Both the position numbers and the translations under genes were made by a program. Shown piece after piece: positions 1-8,529 of a stretch of 11,293 bases of DNA. The first letter of the stretch is position 1. Every line of letters starts with the position of its first letter. Origin of the DNA: Xenoacremonium recifei. Lineage: Eukaryota; Ascomycota; Sordariomycetes; Hypocreales; Nectriaceae. Under the pieces are notes generated by a model that saw only the letters and a program-made list of their open reading frames with translations, was not told the DNA's origin and searched no databases. Location of the stretch: NCBI GenBank assembly GCA_012184525.1, contig WOFQ01000189.1, positions 1 to 11,293 of the forward strand, given 5' to 3'.

Positions 1-1019
1 ATAGGCAAGACTGTGAGCCACTTGCGGCCGAGGTAGCTGGTGTTTTCCTGAAAAGCCCGATACTCTGACGGGATGAGGTTCTTCCGGAGCCGGTCCTCCA
101 GCTGCTGGTTATGGCTGGCTAGGACCTGCTGGGCTGTGAGGGCTTCAGGGGCTTCCGGGGGGTCTGGGGGGTCGGGGGGGTTCAGCTGTGCTGAGTCTGA
201 CCAGATTGACTGGTTGAGAGGCCGAGGGGGTCGAGAGGGGGGGTCTGGTTGTGCTGAGTCTGACCCGATTGACTGGTTGAGAAGCCGGGAAGGTCGAAGG
301 GGGGGGTCTCGGAAGGGGGTTAATCCTGCCGGGCCTGGCTGGAGTCCTGGGTCCTGGCTAGAGCTGAAGGTAGGGTCTATATTAGCTAGGGTTTGAAGAG
401 AGGCCCTTTTTGCGGCTGAATATAGTCCCTGAGCTAGGTCCCTATGTAAGGGCAGCCCTAGGCCCCCTTGACGGATAGGGAGCCCAACCAACTCTCTCCG
501 GATGGCTGGACTCCGGTCTCTGGGGCCCCTAGCAGCTAATTTGGATATAGCTGATAGGGTGATTCTATCCACCTTTTCCCAGCTGTCCAATAGGCCCTCA
601 GGGTCTAATTGGCGCAATAGGTGCCTGAGGAGAAGGTGAATACTGCCCCGTAAAAGGAGTAATTGGTGCTGGATGGGTAGGCCAATCATAGCTTCGATAG
701 CTGCTTTGAACGCCTCTATCTTGCTAGCTAGAAAGGATTTCCGGGGCTCTATTGGGCCAATAAAAGAGCCGAGGGCCTTGAGGCCTGTTTTCCGGAGCTC
801 TTCTAGGTCTTGTTCCCCGCTCTTCTGCATATTCAGCTGAAAGGGGGATTTCTGAAAGACCTGATTAGCTGTATCCAGCGTGGCCCCCCTAGGGGCCCTA
901 TTCAGGATATATATGTCATCCAAATAGGCTACAATTGCGGCCTCAGGCAGCCGGGCTGCTAGGGCCTCTAGGGTAGGTCGAATAGCTAGGGAAAAGAGAA
1001 GGGGTCCGAAAGGATCCTG
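1..1019 (-). mobile_element. LINE-type reverse transcriptase fragment (5' truncated, runs off left edge)
   Basis: Read on the minus strand from 1019 to 2, this is one uninterrupted frame of about 339 codons with no stop and no start. Near its beginning it has QDPFGPLLFSLAIRPTLEAL, which fits the QGDPxxPLLFSLAI block of non-LTR (LINE) reverse transcriptases with one residue changed or lost (QGD to QD). About 20 residues later comes AYLDDIYIL, the catalytic Y-x-DD box. The GDPxGP form is unlike the PFGLxNAP block of Gypsy/Copia enzymes. A thumb-like helical stretch follows, then a proline-rich part with a 21-residue repeat. The upstream fingers and any endonuclease are missing because the frame stops at an LTR-like sequence starting at 1018. 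The 3' end lies outside the window. The LINE assignment is fairly sure; the clade is not determined. Confidence 0.8.
188..313 (-). repeat. 63-bp tandem duplication inside the RT frame (21-residue repeat)
   Basis: Two adjacent copies, 188-250 and 251-313, share the core GTGCTGAGTCTGAC and most of the rest. On the coding strand each encodes LNQSI-x-SDSAQ followed by a proline- and arginine-rich spacer. The unit is a multiple of three, so the reverse transcriptase frame is kept. Confidence 0.8.
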
Positions 1020-1218
1020 TAACGGGCTGGGCCCGTGGAGGAACCTCGGCTTACACTCTCGTTGGCAATATCGCTTACGCTTTTAGACCCACAGCTCGAG
1101 AACTCTAGAGCTCCCAAGCTGTGCTCCTATTCCTTTTCTCCTTTCTTTCCTCCTTAGCTTTAGGATACTCGTTCTAGTCATCCAGCTAGTTGTCAATATA
1201 CTCAGTTGGACCGTTACA
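1018..1218. mobile_element. solo LTR-like element, 201 bp
   Basis: The segment begins TGTAACGG (1018-1025) and ends CCGTTACA (1211-1218), a perfect 8-bp terminal inverted repeat with the TG...CA ends expected of LTRs. Just inside the left end is a second short inverted repeat, ACGGGC/GCCCGT. No primer-binding site or polypurine tract is visible on either side, so it looks like a solo LTR. The 5 bp flanks (GATCC and CTTTT) do not match, so no target-site duplication is seen. The left flank is the reverse transcriptase frame and the right flank is an unrelated repeat, which suggests the LTR sits at a recombination or deletion junction. Confidence 0.6.
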
Positions 1219-1488
1219 CTTTTTGCCTAGCTATAGAGAGAGGAAAAGGGGTCCTAAAAGCCCCCCTTTTTTCCTCTTCTTTTCCCTCCTTTTTCCCTTC
1301 TTCTATTTTAGCCCCCTTTTTCTCTCTCTGCAGCTGGTGCCTTTTTAAAACCACTTTTTGCCTAGCTATAGGGAGAGAAAAAGGGGTCCTAAAAGCCCCT
1401 CTTTTTTCCTCTTCTTTTCTCTCCTTTTTCCCCTACTTTTCCCTATTTTCCCCTATTTCCTAGCTATATATAGCTTTTCCTGAATAAG
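1219..1488. repeat. 135-bp tandem repeat, two copies, pyrimidine-rich
   Basis: CTTTTTGCCTAGCTATAG occurs at 1219 and again at 1354, exactly 135 bp apart, and similarity continues for about 90 bp through AAGGGGTCCTAAAAGCCCC and a long C/T tract. The second copy degenerates into CCCTATTT-like runs. An open frame crosses both copies and encodes the same peptide twice (TFCLAI...GVLKAPLFSSSF), but that is a product of the repeat and is not taken as a gene. Probably a non-coding part of a transposable element. Confidence 0.7.
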
Positions 1489-2112
1489 GATTAGTTATAT
1501 ATATATAGGAATATTCTCTAAGGCTCAGCTTTAAAGCTACCCTTATAGTCCCTCTTTTTTCCTCTCTATATTCCCTATTTTTCCTATATCCCTATATTCT
1601 GATTTTCTAAGGGCTGGAATAAGCTATATCTGTATATTAGACTGTATCTGTATATAAGCCACTAGGGCAAGATAGCCAGAGGAAGCCACCCTCACCCTAA
1701 TCCAAACCCTAAGAGTCATGAATTTGACAGGGGGCAGGCGACAATTGAGGGCAGACGACAATTAATAATAGAAGAGTAGCCTCTGCCTCTAGTTTAGTAT
1801 TAGCTAATTAGAAACCTATACTAACCTTAATTAATATAACCTTAATTTCTAGTGATCCTGGCTTAGGCTTATATATAAGATTAAGGCTTAATTGCCTCCC
1901 AGTAGCACCTAGGGTTAAGATTAATATAGTTAATTAGGAACCCCTTACTGCAATAACTCTATAACTAAGCTATAGAAAAACTGTAACCTCTTAGACAGCT
2001 CGTTTACTCCGCTATTGCCGCCCCAGTTCCTGACAGTATATAATAGGAAGCTTCTCATTTTATCGCCTTATCTGCTACTAGTGCAATCACTATTAAGTTC
2101 AGTCTATGAATA
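1489..2112. other. AT-rich repeat debris, no gene seen
   Basis: About 620 bp with no convincing coding frame on either strand. It is rich in TATATA, TTAATTA and CTATA words, as expected of an old element decayed by RIP-like C-to-T change. Small structures inside are a 17-bp-spaced tandem pair GGGCAGRCGACAATT (1732-1746 and 1749-1763) and a TGACAG direct repeat at 1725-1730 and 2031-2036. The segment between those two has weakly matching inverted ends (GGGGCAGGC at one side, GGGGCGGC read from the other), so it may be a small degraded element with its target duplication. It also serves as the 3' flank of the NLR gene that ends at 2113. Confidence 0.4.
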
Positions 2113-5100
2113 CTACCTTGACCAAAAAATAACTGCTTGATCAAAATCAGATTCGGTTAGTGGATTTGGCAGAGTTTGCTGATCCTTGATCTGCTCTAGA
2201 AGTCCCCTCGCATAATTCTCTAACTCTACCCTCTCTTTCCCAAACTCCGTTATTTGAGCTTTTGCGAAAGTTGTTCGAGCTATCTCAGCTCGGTGCAGAT
2301 CCGGATCTCGCTTCCAAACACTGAGAGCTTTGTCGAACAGTTTCCTAAGGCAAATATGTTTGTTACTTCCCAAGTGTCTAGAAGGTGGAGGTGCCTAGAA
2401 CAAATAACTCACCGAGCTTCATCCTCTGATCCATTAAGCGCTTCGTATCTCCCTATTATGTGATACAGATCCGCCGTTCGCGGATGGTCCGCTCCCTGAG
2501 ACTGTTCATATTGGGTCAGAGCATTTTGGTGAAGTCGGCGTGCTTCTGGAATATTGCGCCGAGCAAACTGAACGTTTCCGAGGGCAGCATAGTATGCGCC
2601 AGTTCTAAAAATAGGATGGTTAGTACGAGCAGAATACACAGATGCATATAGTGTACTTGCTTTGAGGATGTTTTATCATGTTTTCCAAACTTTGCCTCCC
2701 TGTGATATTGACCATCTTTCAGAATCTCTTCAGCCTCATCTAGGCGACCTTGCAGCTGAAGGTTATAGCCGAGATTTAGTTTCTGAGTCGAGGCCAACTC
2801 CTTATCCTCCAGTTTAGACAGGGTATTCAATGCTGTTCTCAAGTACTCCTCGGCGCCTCGGAGATCATTCGACATCATCAGCCCGACGGCAAATTGGTTC
2901 TGTGCCGCTGCGATGTTTCGATCGTAAATACCTGTCGCCCTAGCCTCCTTCGTCCAATATTCAAGGACCTTTGCCGTGTAGGTACGCACTTTTGTAACGT
3001 CATTTGAGATCGTTGCAATAGTTCCACGGGTATACCATACGGACTTCTGCATTTTTCGGCTCTCGTCCCCTTCAACAAGTTCACACATCGCCTCCGCGAC
3101 ATCTAAGAATGGCATAATTGGTTCGGTATCCCCCTGCTCTTGTTTTTTCCTGGCCATAACTTAGCGACTGCACTATTCTAGGGAAAATATACTTGCCATG
3201 CCACACGGTTTAGCATCTTTGCCAGGCTTAAGTCGGGTTCCAGTCCATGCTCCCGGTACTGCCTGTATAGTTTCACTATACGGTTCAGGTGGTGGAAAAG
3301 CTCGTTACACCTCATCCAAGTTGTATTCACGTGGCTTCTCCCACCCCAGAGATCCTTCTCATAGAACCGTTCCAGATGCTTTACGATAAAGTGTAAGCAA
3401 TCTTGCCGTCGCCGTTTTGGCATGTAGAGCTGAGCAAGATCTTGGACTGATCTATGGACTTTGATATGCTGTTCGCAGGGCTTGTCAGGTTTGTCAGGTT
3501 CGTCGCACTCGTTAACTTTTAGGTATCCTCCTAACGCCAGCTGCTTACGAGCTGCTAGATACTTGCAAAAGTCTCGGGGAAAGTCTTTAAAAGTTGGTTC
3601 TTGCTCTGAGTCGTTGAACTGTTGAAGAATCCCCTCCTCAACCTTGGTTGGGTCTAAGAAACTCAGGACGTCGACGAGGGCTTTCACCTCAGGCTTGAGG
3701 CGTTTCATAGCCCATATCATTCCTAAATTTCCCCTTGCCCTTGAAGAAAGCTCATTTTGCGAGCGATCAACATCGTCTAGCTTTTCGACCAATCTCCCTC
3801 GCTGGTCTTGGGCGTCGTGCCATCGAAGAAAGTCCTGGAAAGTGAGGTCGTCCTCTAGAATGAGCTCAGCACACTGTAGCAAAGCTAGAGGTAGCCCACC
3901 TAGAATGTCCGATATCTTTTCAGCGCGTTTGAATTGTTCAAATTTGTCCCGATGTGTGGCAAATTGAATCAGCTCAGCCCCTTCATAAGTTGATAGTGGC
4001 TCGAGCTCAACAATGTAATCTCTATTGATAGCCACACCGAGTTGTTTCATCTCATGCTGGTAAGCCTGTGCAGAGAGCCGGCTTGTTATGAGGACAGATC
4101 CGGTCCACAACTTTGGTAGAAACCCGTCCAGAGCCTTTGGGTCGTCCGTATTGTCCAAGACTAATAGCCATCTGGCCTCGGTAATTACATCTCCATACTG
4201 GCTGAGCACCTTGATTGGCTTTGCAAACCATCCAAGAACATCCTCAACTGCTGCTCTTGGATCCGGTGGCTTGTCATCATTTCCGAGGTTGAGTTCCCGA
4301 GCGATGTTCATGTATCCCGATTTAAGCTTTTCAGCGTCGTCTGCCTCGATCCAGAAGACGGCGTCGAATTTGGCACGACACTTGAATACCAGGGCGGCAG
4401 CTAGTGCCGTCTTCCCAACACCTGGTAGCCCAACGATAGTAACTATTTGATTTGATTTGACTGATGAAGGGTGTTCGCCGTCCTCTGGAATACGTGGCAA
4501 TGCCTCCAGCTGCTGAGTTAGCTTTTCAATAATACCATCTCTGCCCAGAAGATGACTGTTTCGGAGACTCTCGTCAACCATAAAACAAGGTAGTTTTGGT
4601 CCACACAGTCGAGATGTTGTGTCGTTGCTGGCTGGGATGTGCACAAAATTTGATCCCACGGAGGTTCCTTGTTCAGATTTATTGGATATAGATTGGGAAG
4701 AACTAGTCTCAGCAGGCTCCGTAACAAGCATCGAGACTGTCTGGAGTTCTGTATCTACTGGGCCAGTTTTTGGTATTTGCATTCTTGGTGCTAAAAACTT
4801 GTTACTACCTCAGCATGTAGGATATCCAAGCAACAGGGTAAAGAGACATTTCTACGACTGCAAAAGTTGGTCATAATCACATACACGTACCTGTTATGTC
4901 GCGGCTCATTTCCCTTCTGCGGGGTGCAATGTTTTGTACCCATTTATGGAAGAGCATCACCTGGTCCGGATCAAGAGGGAGATCACAAAGTTCCTGCTCG
5001 CTGCTCTTAGTGGCCAGGAAAGTCTCTCGAGTCTTGATGGAAAAGTCGATGCTTAATCGAGACTTCAGAAACGGATTAGTTGGTTAATAGTAACTGGGGA

Positions 5101-5964
5101 AGTTGGCTTACGACTTCAGGCTGCGTATTCAGAAGTCCCCATATAGCTTTGGTGGACTTTGCTTGAGTTGCTTGGCTGGGACAAATACTCAAAATTTGGA
5201 AATCGAGGGACGCCAAGGACGCTTCAAATTGATCCGCAAGCATTGGTAAATTGGGCACGGCCTTCAAAAGCCGTGATTTTGAGCTTGAATGCGCCGAAGA
5301 GTGTGATTTTCTAAGTTGAGTTAGCATCTTGTTAAGCATTCGTTGGTCGTTGACTTTATGAGGTACTCCCAGCAACACCAACCCAACAATGCTTCTCGCA
5401 AGTCTTGCCGTGTCAGTGTTCTGGTTGATAGCCCAAGTAAGGCGTGCCATGATCTGAATCGATGGGTGAGTATTAGGTGTGATTCTGAAAGTCCTGTAAT
5501 TGGTACCTGCTTGGCAACAAGCCCGCCAGATCCATGCCCGACTAAAACAATGCGTTTCCGAGGAACCTGCCGGCCAAAAACAGTCAGCAGTCTCTACAAC
5601 GAACGAAATATCGGCATAATACAGTCGCTGGACTTAATGCGTCCCAATTTTCCATCCAGGCTAGCAATTTATTTGCCGGCTCGATAACCCAGGGATCGGT
5701 GTCTTTGCCGATATGATCGTCAACTTCCGGAGGAACAGTGTCGATGAACTTGATCTTGTTGCCTGGTACATCGAGTACTTTTCGCCATGTATCCTTGCGA
5801 ATTGCCCACGTTTGCGTGTCAGGAGAGCCAAAGCCGGGAATCAATAAAAAGCTTGTACGATAATTATTAGCTCACAATTTCGAAGTTAAAGTTTGTAGCC
5901 GCGGGGCGACGTACTATAGGCACGGCTCATCGCCGACAGGAGCTTGAACTTGTGATAGCACCAT
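2113..5964 (-). CDS. Fungal NLR/STAND protein: hydrolase-like + NB-ARC + TPR, nine exons
   Basis: Proposed exons: 5964-5915, 5851-5623, 5566-5507, 5453-5112, 5062-4891, 4790-3197, 3149-2661, 2604-2413, 2344-2113. All join in phase and total 3360 nt (1119 residues). Residues about 18-245 form an alpha/beta-hydrolase-like SesB-type domain (FLLIPGFGSPDTQTW; elbow GHGSGG at 103-108; LLGVPH at 140-145). The NB-ARC holds the P-loop GLPGVGKT (405-412), Walker B LLVLDN (493-498), RNBS-B GSVLITSR (515-522), GLPLA (583-587), and the fungal HRSVQ element (730-734). From NRVAW (812-816) on are TPR-like helices, ending in the family-like FWSR. Such proteins are signal-sensing ATPases in allorecognition and cell-death control; this one's trigger is unknown. 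The start is chosen because ATG at 5964 joins in phase across the GTACGT intron 5914-5852. Introns 3196-3150 and 2660-2605 appear to be GC-AG. The 56-bp intron 5622-5567 (GTATTA donor) is the weakest join. Without splicing it would look like a broken gene. Confidence 0.85.
2605..2660 (-). other. Probable GC-AG intron in the NLR gene (intron 7)
   Basis: The exon ends ...ATCCTCAAA, followed by GCAAGTACAC, a textbook branch site TACTAAC, and the acceptor TTTTTAG at 2605 (56 bp). The join gives HDKTSSKTGAYYAALGNV, which fits the TPR block of the family. As in intron 6, a GT donor lies four bases downstream and would cause a frameshift. Confidence 0.65.
3150..3196 (-). other. Probable GC-AG intron in the NLR gene (intron 6)
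   Basis: On the minus strand the exon ends ...GTGGCATG, then GCAAGTATAT begins the intron, which ends GGCCAG at 3150 (47 bp). This join gives NRVAWKKQEQG, matching the start of the TPR part in related proteins. The GT four bases downstream (GCAA/GTATAT) would shift the frame and lead to a TGA in the next exon. Confidence 0.65.
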
Positions 5965-6068
5965 TGAGAGATCCCACTGTTGGTTCGCAAAATGGATTCT
6001 GCCGCTTCAGGAATTCATGGAAGGTGAGGGATTGACGGTGAGAGCGGGGAATCGAGGCCAGGGAGCAC

Positions 6069-6136
6069 TGACACAGTAAGAACAAGGAACGAAGGTTCAC
6101 TGTGTCACTCGGCCGTATCCTGTCACGCGGCCGTAT
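6069..6136. promoter_or_regulatory. Hairpin and duplicated CGGCCG box upstream of the NLR gene
   Basis: TGACACAGT (6069-6077) and ACTGTGTCA (6099-6107) are perfect 9-bp inverted arms, with inner arms GAAC/GTTC, so the region can fold into a hairpin. Overlapping its right arm is a direct duplication of 16 bp, TGTCAC-T/G-CGGCCGTAT, at 6103-6118 and 6121-6136 (period 18). Each copy has the palindrome CGGCCG, the sort of paired CGG half-sites bound by Zn(II)2Cys6 regulators. It lies 105-172 bp upstream of the proposed NLR start codon. The regulatory role is inferred from position and structure only. Confidence 0.35.
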
Positions 6137-6408
6137 TATGTATGCATCCATCATTCATGCAGGTCTGCCTGAGCCAATGGCTACGTGTTCAAAATTGGGG
6201 CCCGCTTAGCAAAGTGCTGCCACGTAGCAATTGCCTTGCCCAATAACCTGTTTCTCGGCTGGCCTCAAAGCAGACTTGGCTGGCCATTCAAAGCTCGCAA
6301 TGGCAGAGGGGATGATAAGCCCGGACGTTACTGCACCCCACCATTTAAGGGGAGCCTCGCAGAACCCAAGCTCATCTAGGACAATCAATCCTCCTGCAAC
6401 ATTATTGA
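6137..6408. other. Intergenic stretch, no gene seen
   Basis: Between the duplicated CGGCCG box and the possible broken frame that follows. Open frames on both strands overlap each other and show no recognisable domain or convincing splice pattern, so none is called. Confidence 0.4.
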
Positions 6409-6756
6409 AAGGCGGATTTTCGACTGCGCTCCGACGATGCCTCAAGCAAGTCCACCCAAAGCTCAGCCATGGAAAGAACATTGGCCGCCGAAAAGGACAC
6501 AGCCTCTGGAGCAGCAAACAAAGCGTCCCAGCTTCAAGCCGATGTCTAACGAGCACTGCTCGCTTCTGGCGAACAGCACCCAAGAGAGCTTCCTCGCCAT
6601 CAAAATTACGAACGATTTCACATTATCAGGTGCACCAACCACACCGAAGATGGCAGAAGAGAAGGAAGCCACTACCTAGTTTCGGTCATAAATGTGAGAA
6701 GCCAGAGACCCGCTGCATCAATGAAGTTTCTGACCTTGAATCTTAGGTTGATGTAG
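6409..6756 (+). pseudogene. Possible small broken gene of unknown function
   Basis: One plus-strand frame is open from 6409 to the TAG at 6754-6756, interrupted by a single TAA at 6547-6549. Before the stop, the ATG at 6469 opens a short helix-prone, alanine-rich peptide (MERTLAAEKDTASGAANKAS...). After it the frame continues with no other stop for 68 codons. A second frame (ATG at 6437, stop at 6677-6679) overlaps and may be the real continuation if there is a frameshift near 6545. I recognise no family. It could equally be chance coding in an intergenic region. Confidence 0.2.
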
Positions 6757-6970
6757 TAAAGGCTGGATTAGTTCTTAACTGCGAGTCTTTACATAGTCTT
6801 GTTACCCCCAGACCAAGAATGATATATTCCTTCCCTTCCTTCGACGTTTTTAGATGGTCCTATCATTGAACAATATTTTCCAACTAGATTATTCTTCATG
6901 CATGTGATCTTTGTATTTTCTAAGAGGATCCAGAGCGGAGCCTTACTTCATTGTTATTTCGTCACTCACC
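6757..6970. other. Spacer downstream of the AsaB-like gene
   Basis: About 210 bp with no coding signal. It is the 3' flank of the minus-strand gene ending at 6971 and must carry that gene's polyadenylation region, but no unambiguous signal was found. Confidence 0.4.
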
Positions 6971-8035
6971 TCACAAGTGAGACTCAAAGTTAAAAGTACC
7001 CAACCGTGCTTTCGGGAATTCTTCAAGATCTGCGTATGATACAAAAACTCGGCAATCTATACTCTCGCGGGGCTCGTCGCCTTGTTGAGCTTCTGGGAGC
7101 GGCAGGGCAGCGTGCGGGGGTCCTGCAAATGTTACAGAATCGTACTTAAGGAAGTTGGCGACCGTTTTGACAAACCTAAGCCTTGACGGAAATTGATATC
7201 TACCGTCTTGAATAGCAGGATCTCGTTCCCTTTCTGTTCAGAGATAAAAAGCCACTTGTGGTTTTCTGAGAAGTGAACTTGTCCATTCTCGGTGTAGTGA
7301 TCTTCGAATACGATGTCGCACGATACGACATCTTCACCATAGTTCACAGTGGAGGGATCGCACAACGCCAGTGGCCAATCTTTCACGGGGCTACTGATAG
7401 GTTTCCATGCTCTACTCCGTATATCGAGACGAGCAGTCAGTATCTCCACGGCTGGTGAGATGATCTGAACTATAAAAAAACTTACGTAAGAATCTCCCAT
7501 TTTGCGGAAAGAAGCGCATCAGCATTATCACCATACAAAAACTTAATAGCTCTCCGTGCTTCTTCAACAGTCATGTCTACAAAGTCATCAGAATTTCATT
7601 CTAACTCGTCTTCAAGGTAGACCGACCGATATGTGCCATTGGGAAAGGCTGGTTTGCCTTCGACTCATCGCCCGGGGCAGTCGGAAAGTCCCGGAGACGC
7701 CGGCGAGTGACATAGTCGAGAATTTCTACATGCGTGGCACCGAGAAAGGATCTCAGTTGTTTCGATAGCTCATTCAGGTATACCTCTTTTATGGTAGAAG
7801 ACGCACAAAAGACATCGCGAGGAACTGGCGTATCAAAGGGCATGATGGTGAAGCCATCGCGATCTAAATCTAACCCTTCCTTTCGGGCTCGAACGTCGCT
7901 GGTGGGAACTGAGTGCTTCTCGGCTTCAATGATCGTTCGTGGAATGTCGTCATCAGGAACGTATCGTAATGCATACGGCTTCACGGTCCGGAAGCAATCT
8001 TTCCTCGTAAGATAATACACGGACGAAGAGAGCAT
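6971..8035 (-). CDS. AsaB/CmcJ-like hydroxylase/desaturase, four exons
   Basis: Proposed exons: 8035-7627, 7576-7486, 7411-7204, 7144-6971, totalling 882 nt (293 residues), near the usual family size. The fungal family is annotated AsaB hydroxylase/desaturase, CmcJ-like or GA4-desaturase-like, and is often found in secondary-metabolite clusters; members are thought to be iron-dependent oxygenases. Visible blocks are VKPYALRYVPDDDIPRT near the N-terminus, RRRLRDFP, PMAHIDMT with H135-x-D137, PVKDWPLALCD, QVHFSENHKWLFIS, LLFK, GPPHAA (H247) and EPRESIDCRVFV near the end. The HxD and the later His could be metal ligands, which is inference. Splice junctions restore AHID, ILTAWKPI and FKTYDSVTFAGPPH. 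The ATG at 8035 is chosen because an in-frame TGA lies just upstream, with no other ATG between. The substrate cannot be told. Confidence 0.85.
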
Positions 8036-8529
8036 GACGATGAAGGGCAAGAAGGAAGTGGGAATTCATTCAGAGTATGGAAACCGGGCACCGCTGAGAC
8101 TTTCAGACACACGCGTGTCAAAATATCCCTCATAATCAGGTCAGGGTCAAAGAGAGAAGCAGTTTTTCAGCTCGGCTCCGCTTTGGGGGCCAAATTTGAA
8201 CAAAACCCAATAAGACCTGGGCGTCATCCCTCGCAATTTTCTGCCTGCACGCGGTAGCAGCAAGTACGCGGCGCAGCGAAGGCCTATACCCAAGTCTGCT
8301 ATGTTAACCGCCACATTTAATCCTGCCTCCTTGATCACGCGTGGGCCATGCGTGCACTGCCTCCTCCCAAAATGCGAAATTCGGACCCGTGACTTGTGCC
8401 TTGCAAGGCAGTCAGGTTCTCATCTAATGCTTATTAACGCCGATCTGTCCCATATACCCGCCGTAGACCTGAAGGACCTTGTAGAGGCGTGCAATTCCTT
8501 TCCCCGTAATTGAGCAGACTCGTTTCATT
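8036..8529. promoter_or_regulatory. Divergent promoter region between AsaB-like and CorA-like genes
   Basis: 494 bp between two start codons facing away from each other, so it should hold both promoters. No clear TATA box was found. The middle contains a tRNA-like relic. The open frames across it (about 61-70 codons) overlap and have no recognisable domain, so they are not called. Confidence 0.45.
8371..8446 (-). pseudogene. tRNA-like relic (tRNA-Ala(TGC)-like)
   Basis: On the minus strand TAAGCATTAGATG (8433-8421) resembles the A box and GGGTCCGAATTTC (8388-8376) resembles the B box, 45 bases apart as in a real tRNA. Between them TGCC-TTGCAA-GGCA forms an anticodon-like stem with a TGC at the place of an alanine anticodon, but the loop is one base short. 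The acceptor strands do not pair. It is therefore a decayed tRNA gene or part of a tRNA-derived SINE, not a working tRNA. Confidence 0.35.

Noticed and set aside
73..396. Plus-strand open frame rich in Gly/Ser
   Set aside because: Antisense shadow of the minus-strand reverse transcriptase frame; its repeats are the same 63-bp duplication read backwards.
1206..1463. 85-codon plus-strand frame with a repeated peptide
   Set aside because: Caused by the 135-bp pyrimidine-rich tandem repeat; starts inside the LTR-like element and has no recognisable domain.
1690..1712. CCCTAA words resembling telomere repeat
   Set aside because: Only two imperfect units; not an array.
4791..4890. Alternative acceptor TTTTGCAG near 4861 in NLR intron 5
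   Set aside because: Using it runs into an in-frame TAG; the later acceptor TTTTTAG keeps the frame.
5927..6154. 75-codon minus-strand frame just upstream of the NLR
   Set aside because: Cannot be joined in phase to the hydrolase-like exon; the shorter frame from 5964 joins cleanly through a GTACGT intron. It might act as an upstream frame in the leader, but nothing shows it.
6206..6583. 125-codon minus-strand frame
   Set aside because: No domain and no splice partners; overlaps other equally poor frames.
8147..8513. Short frames in the divergent promoter
   Set aside because: They read across the tRNA-like relic, have no domain, and lie on both strands over the same bases.
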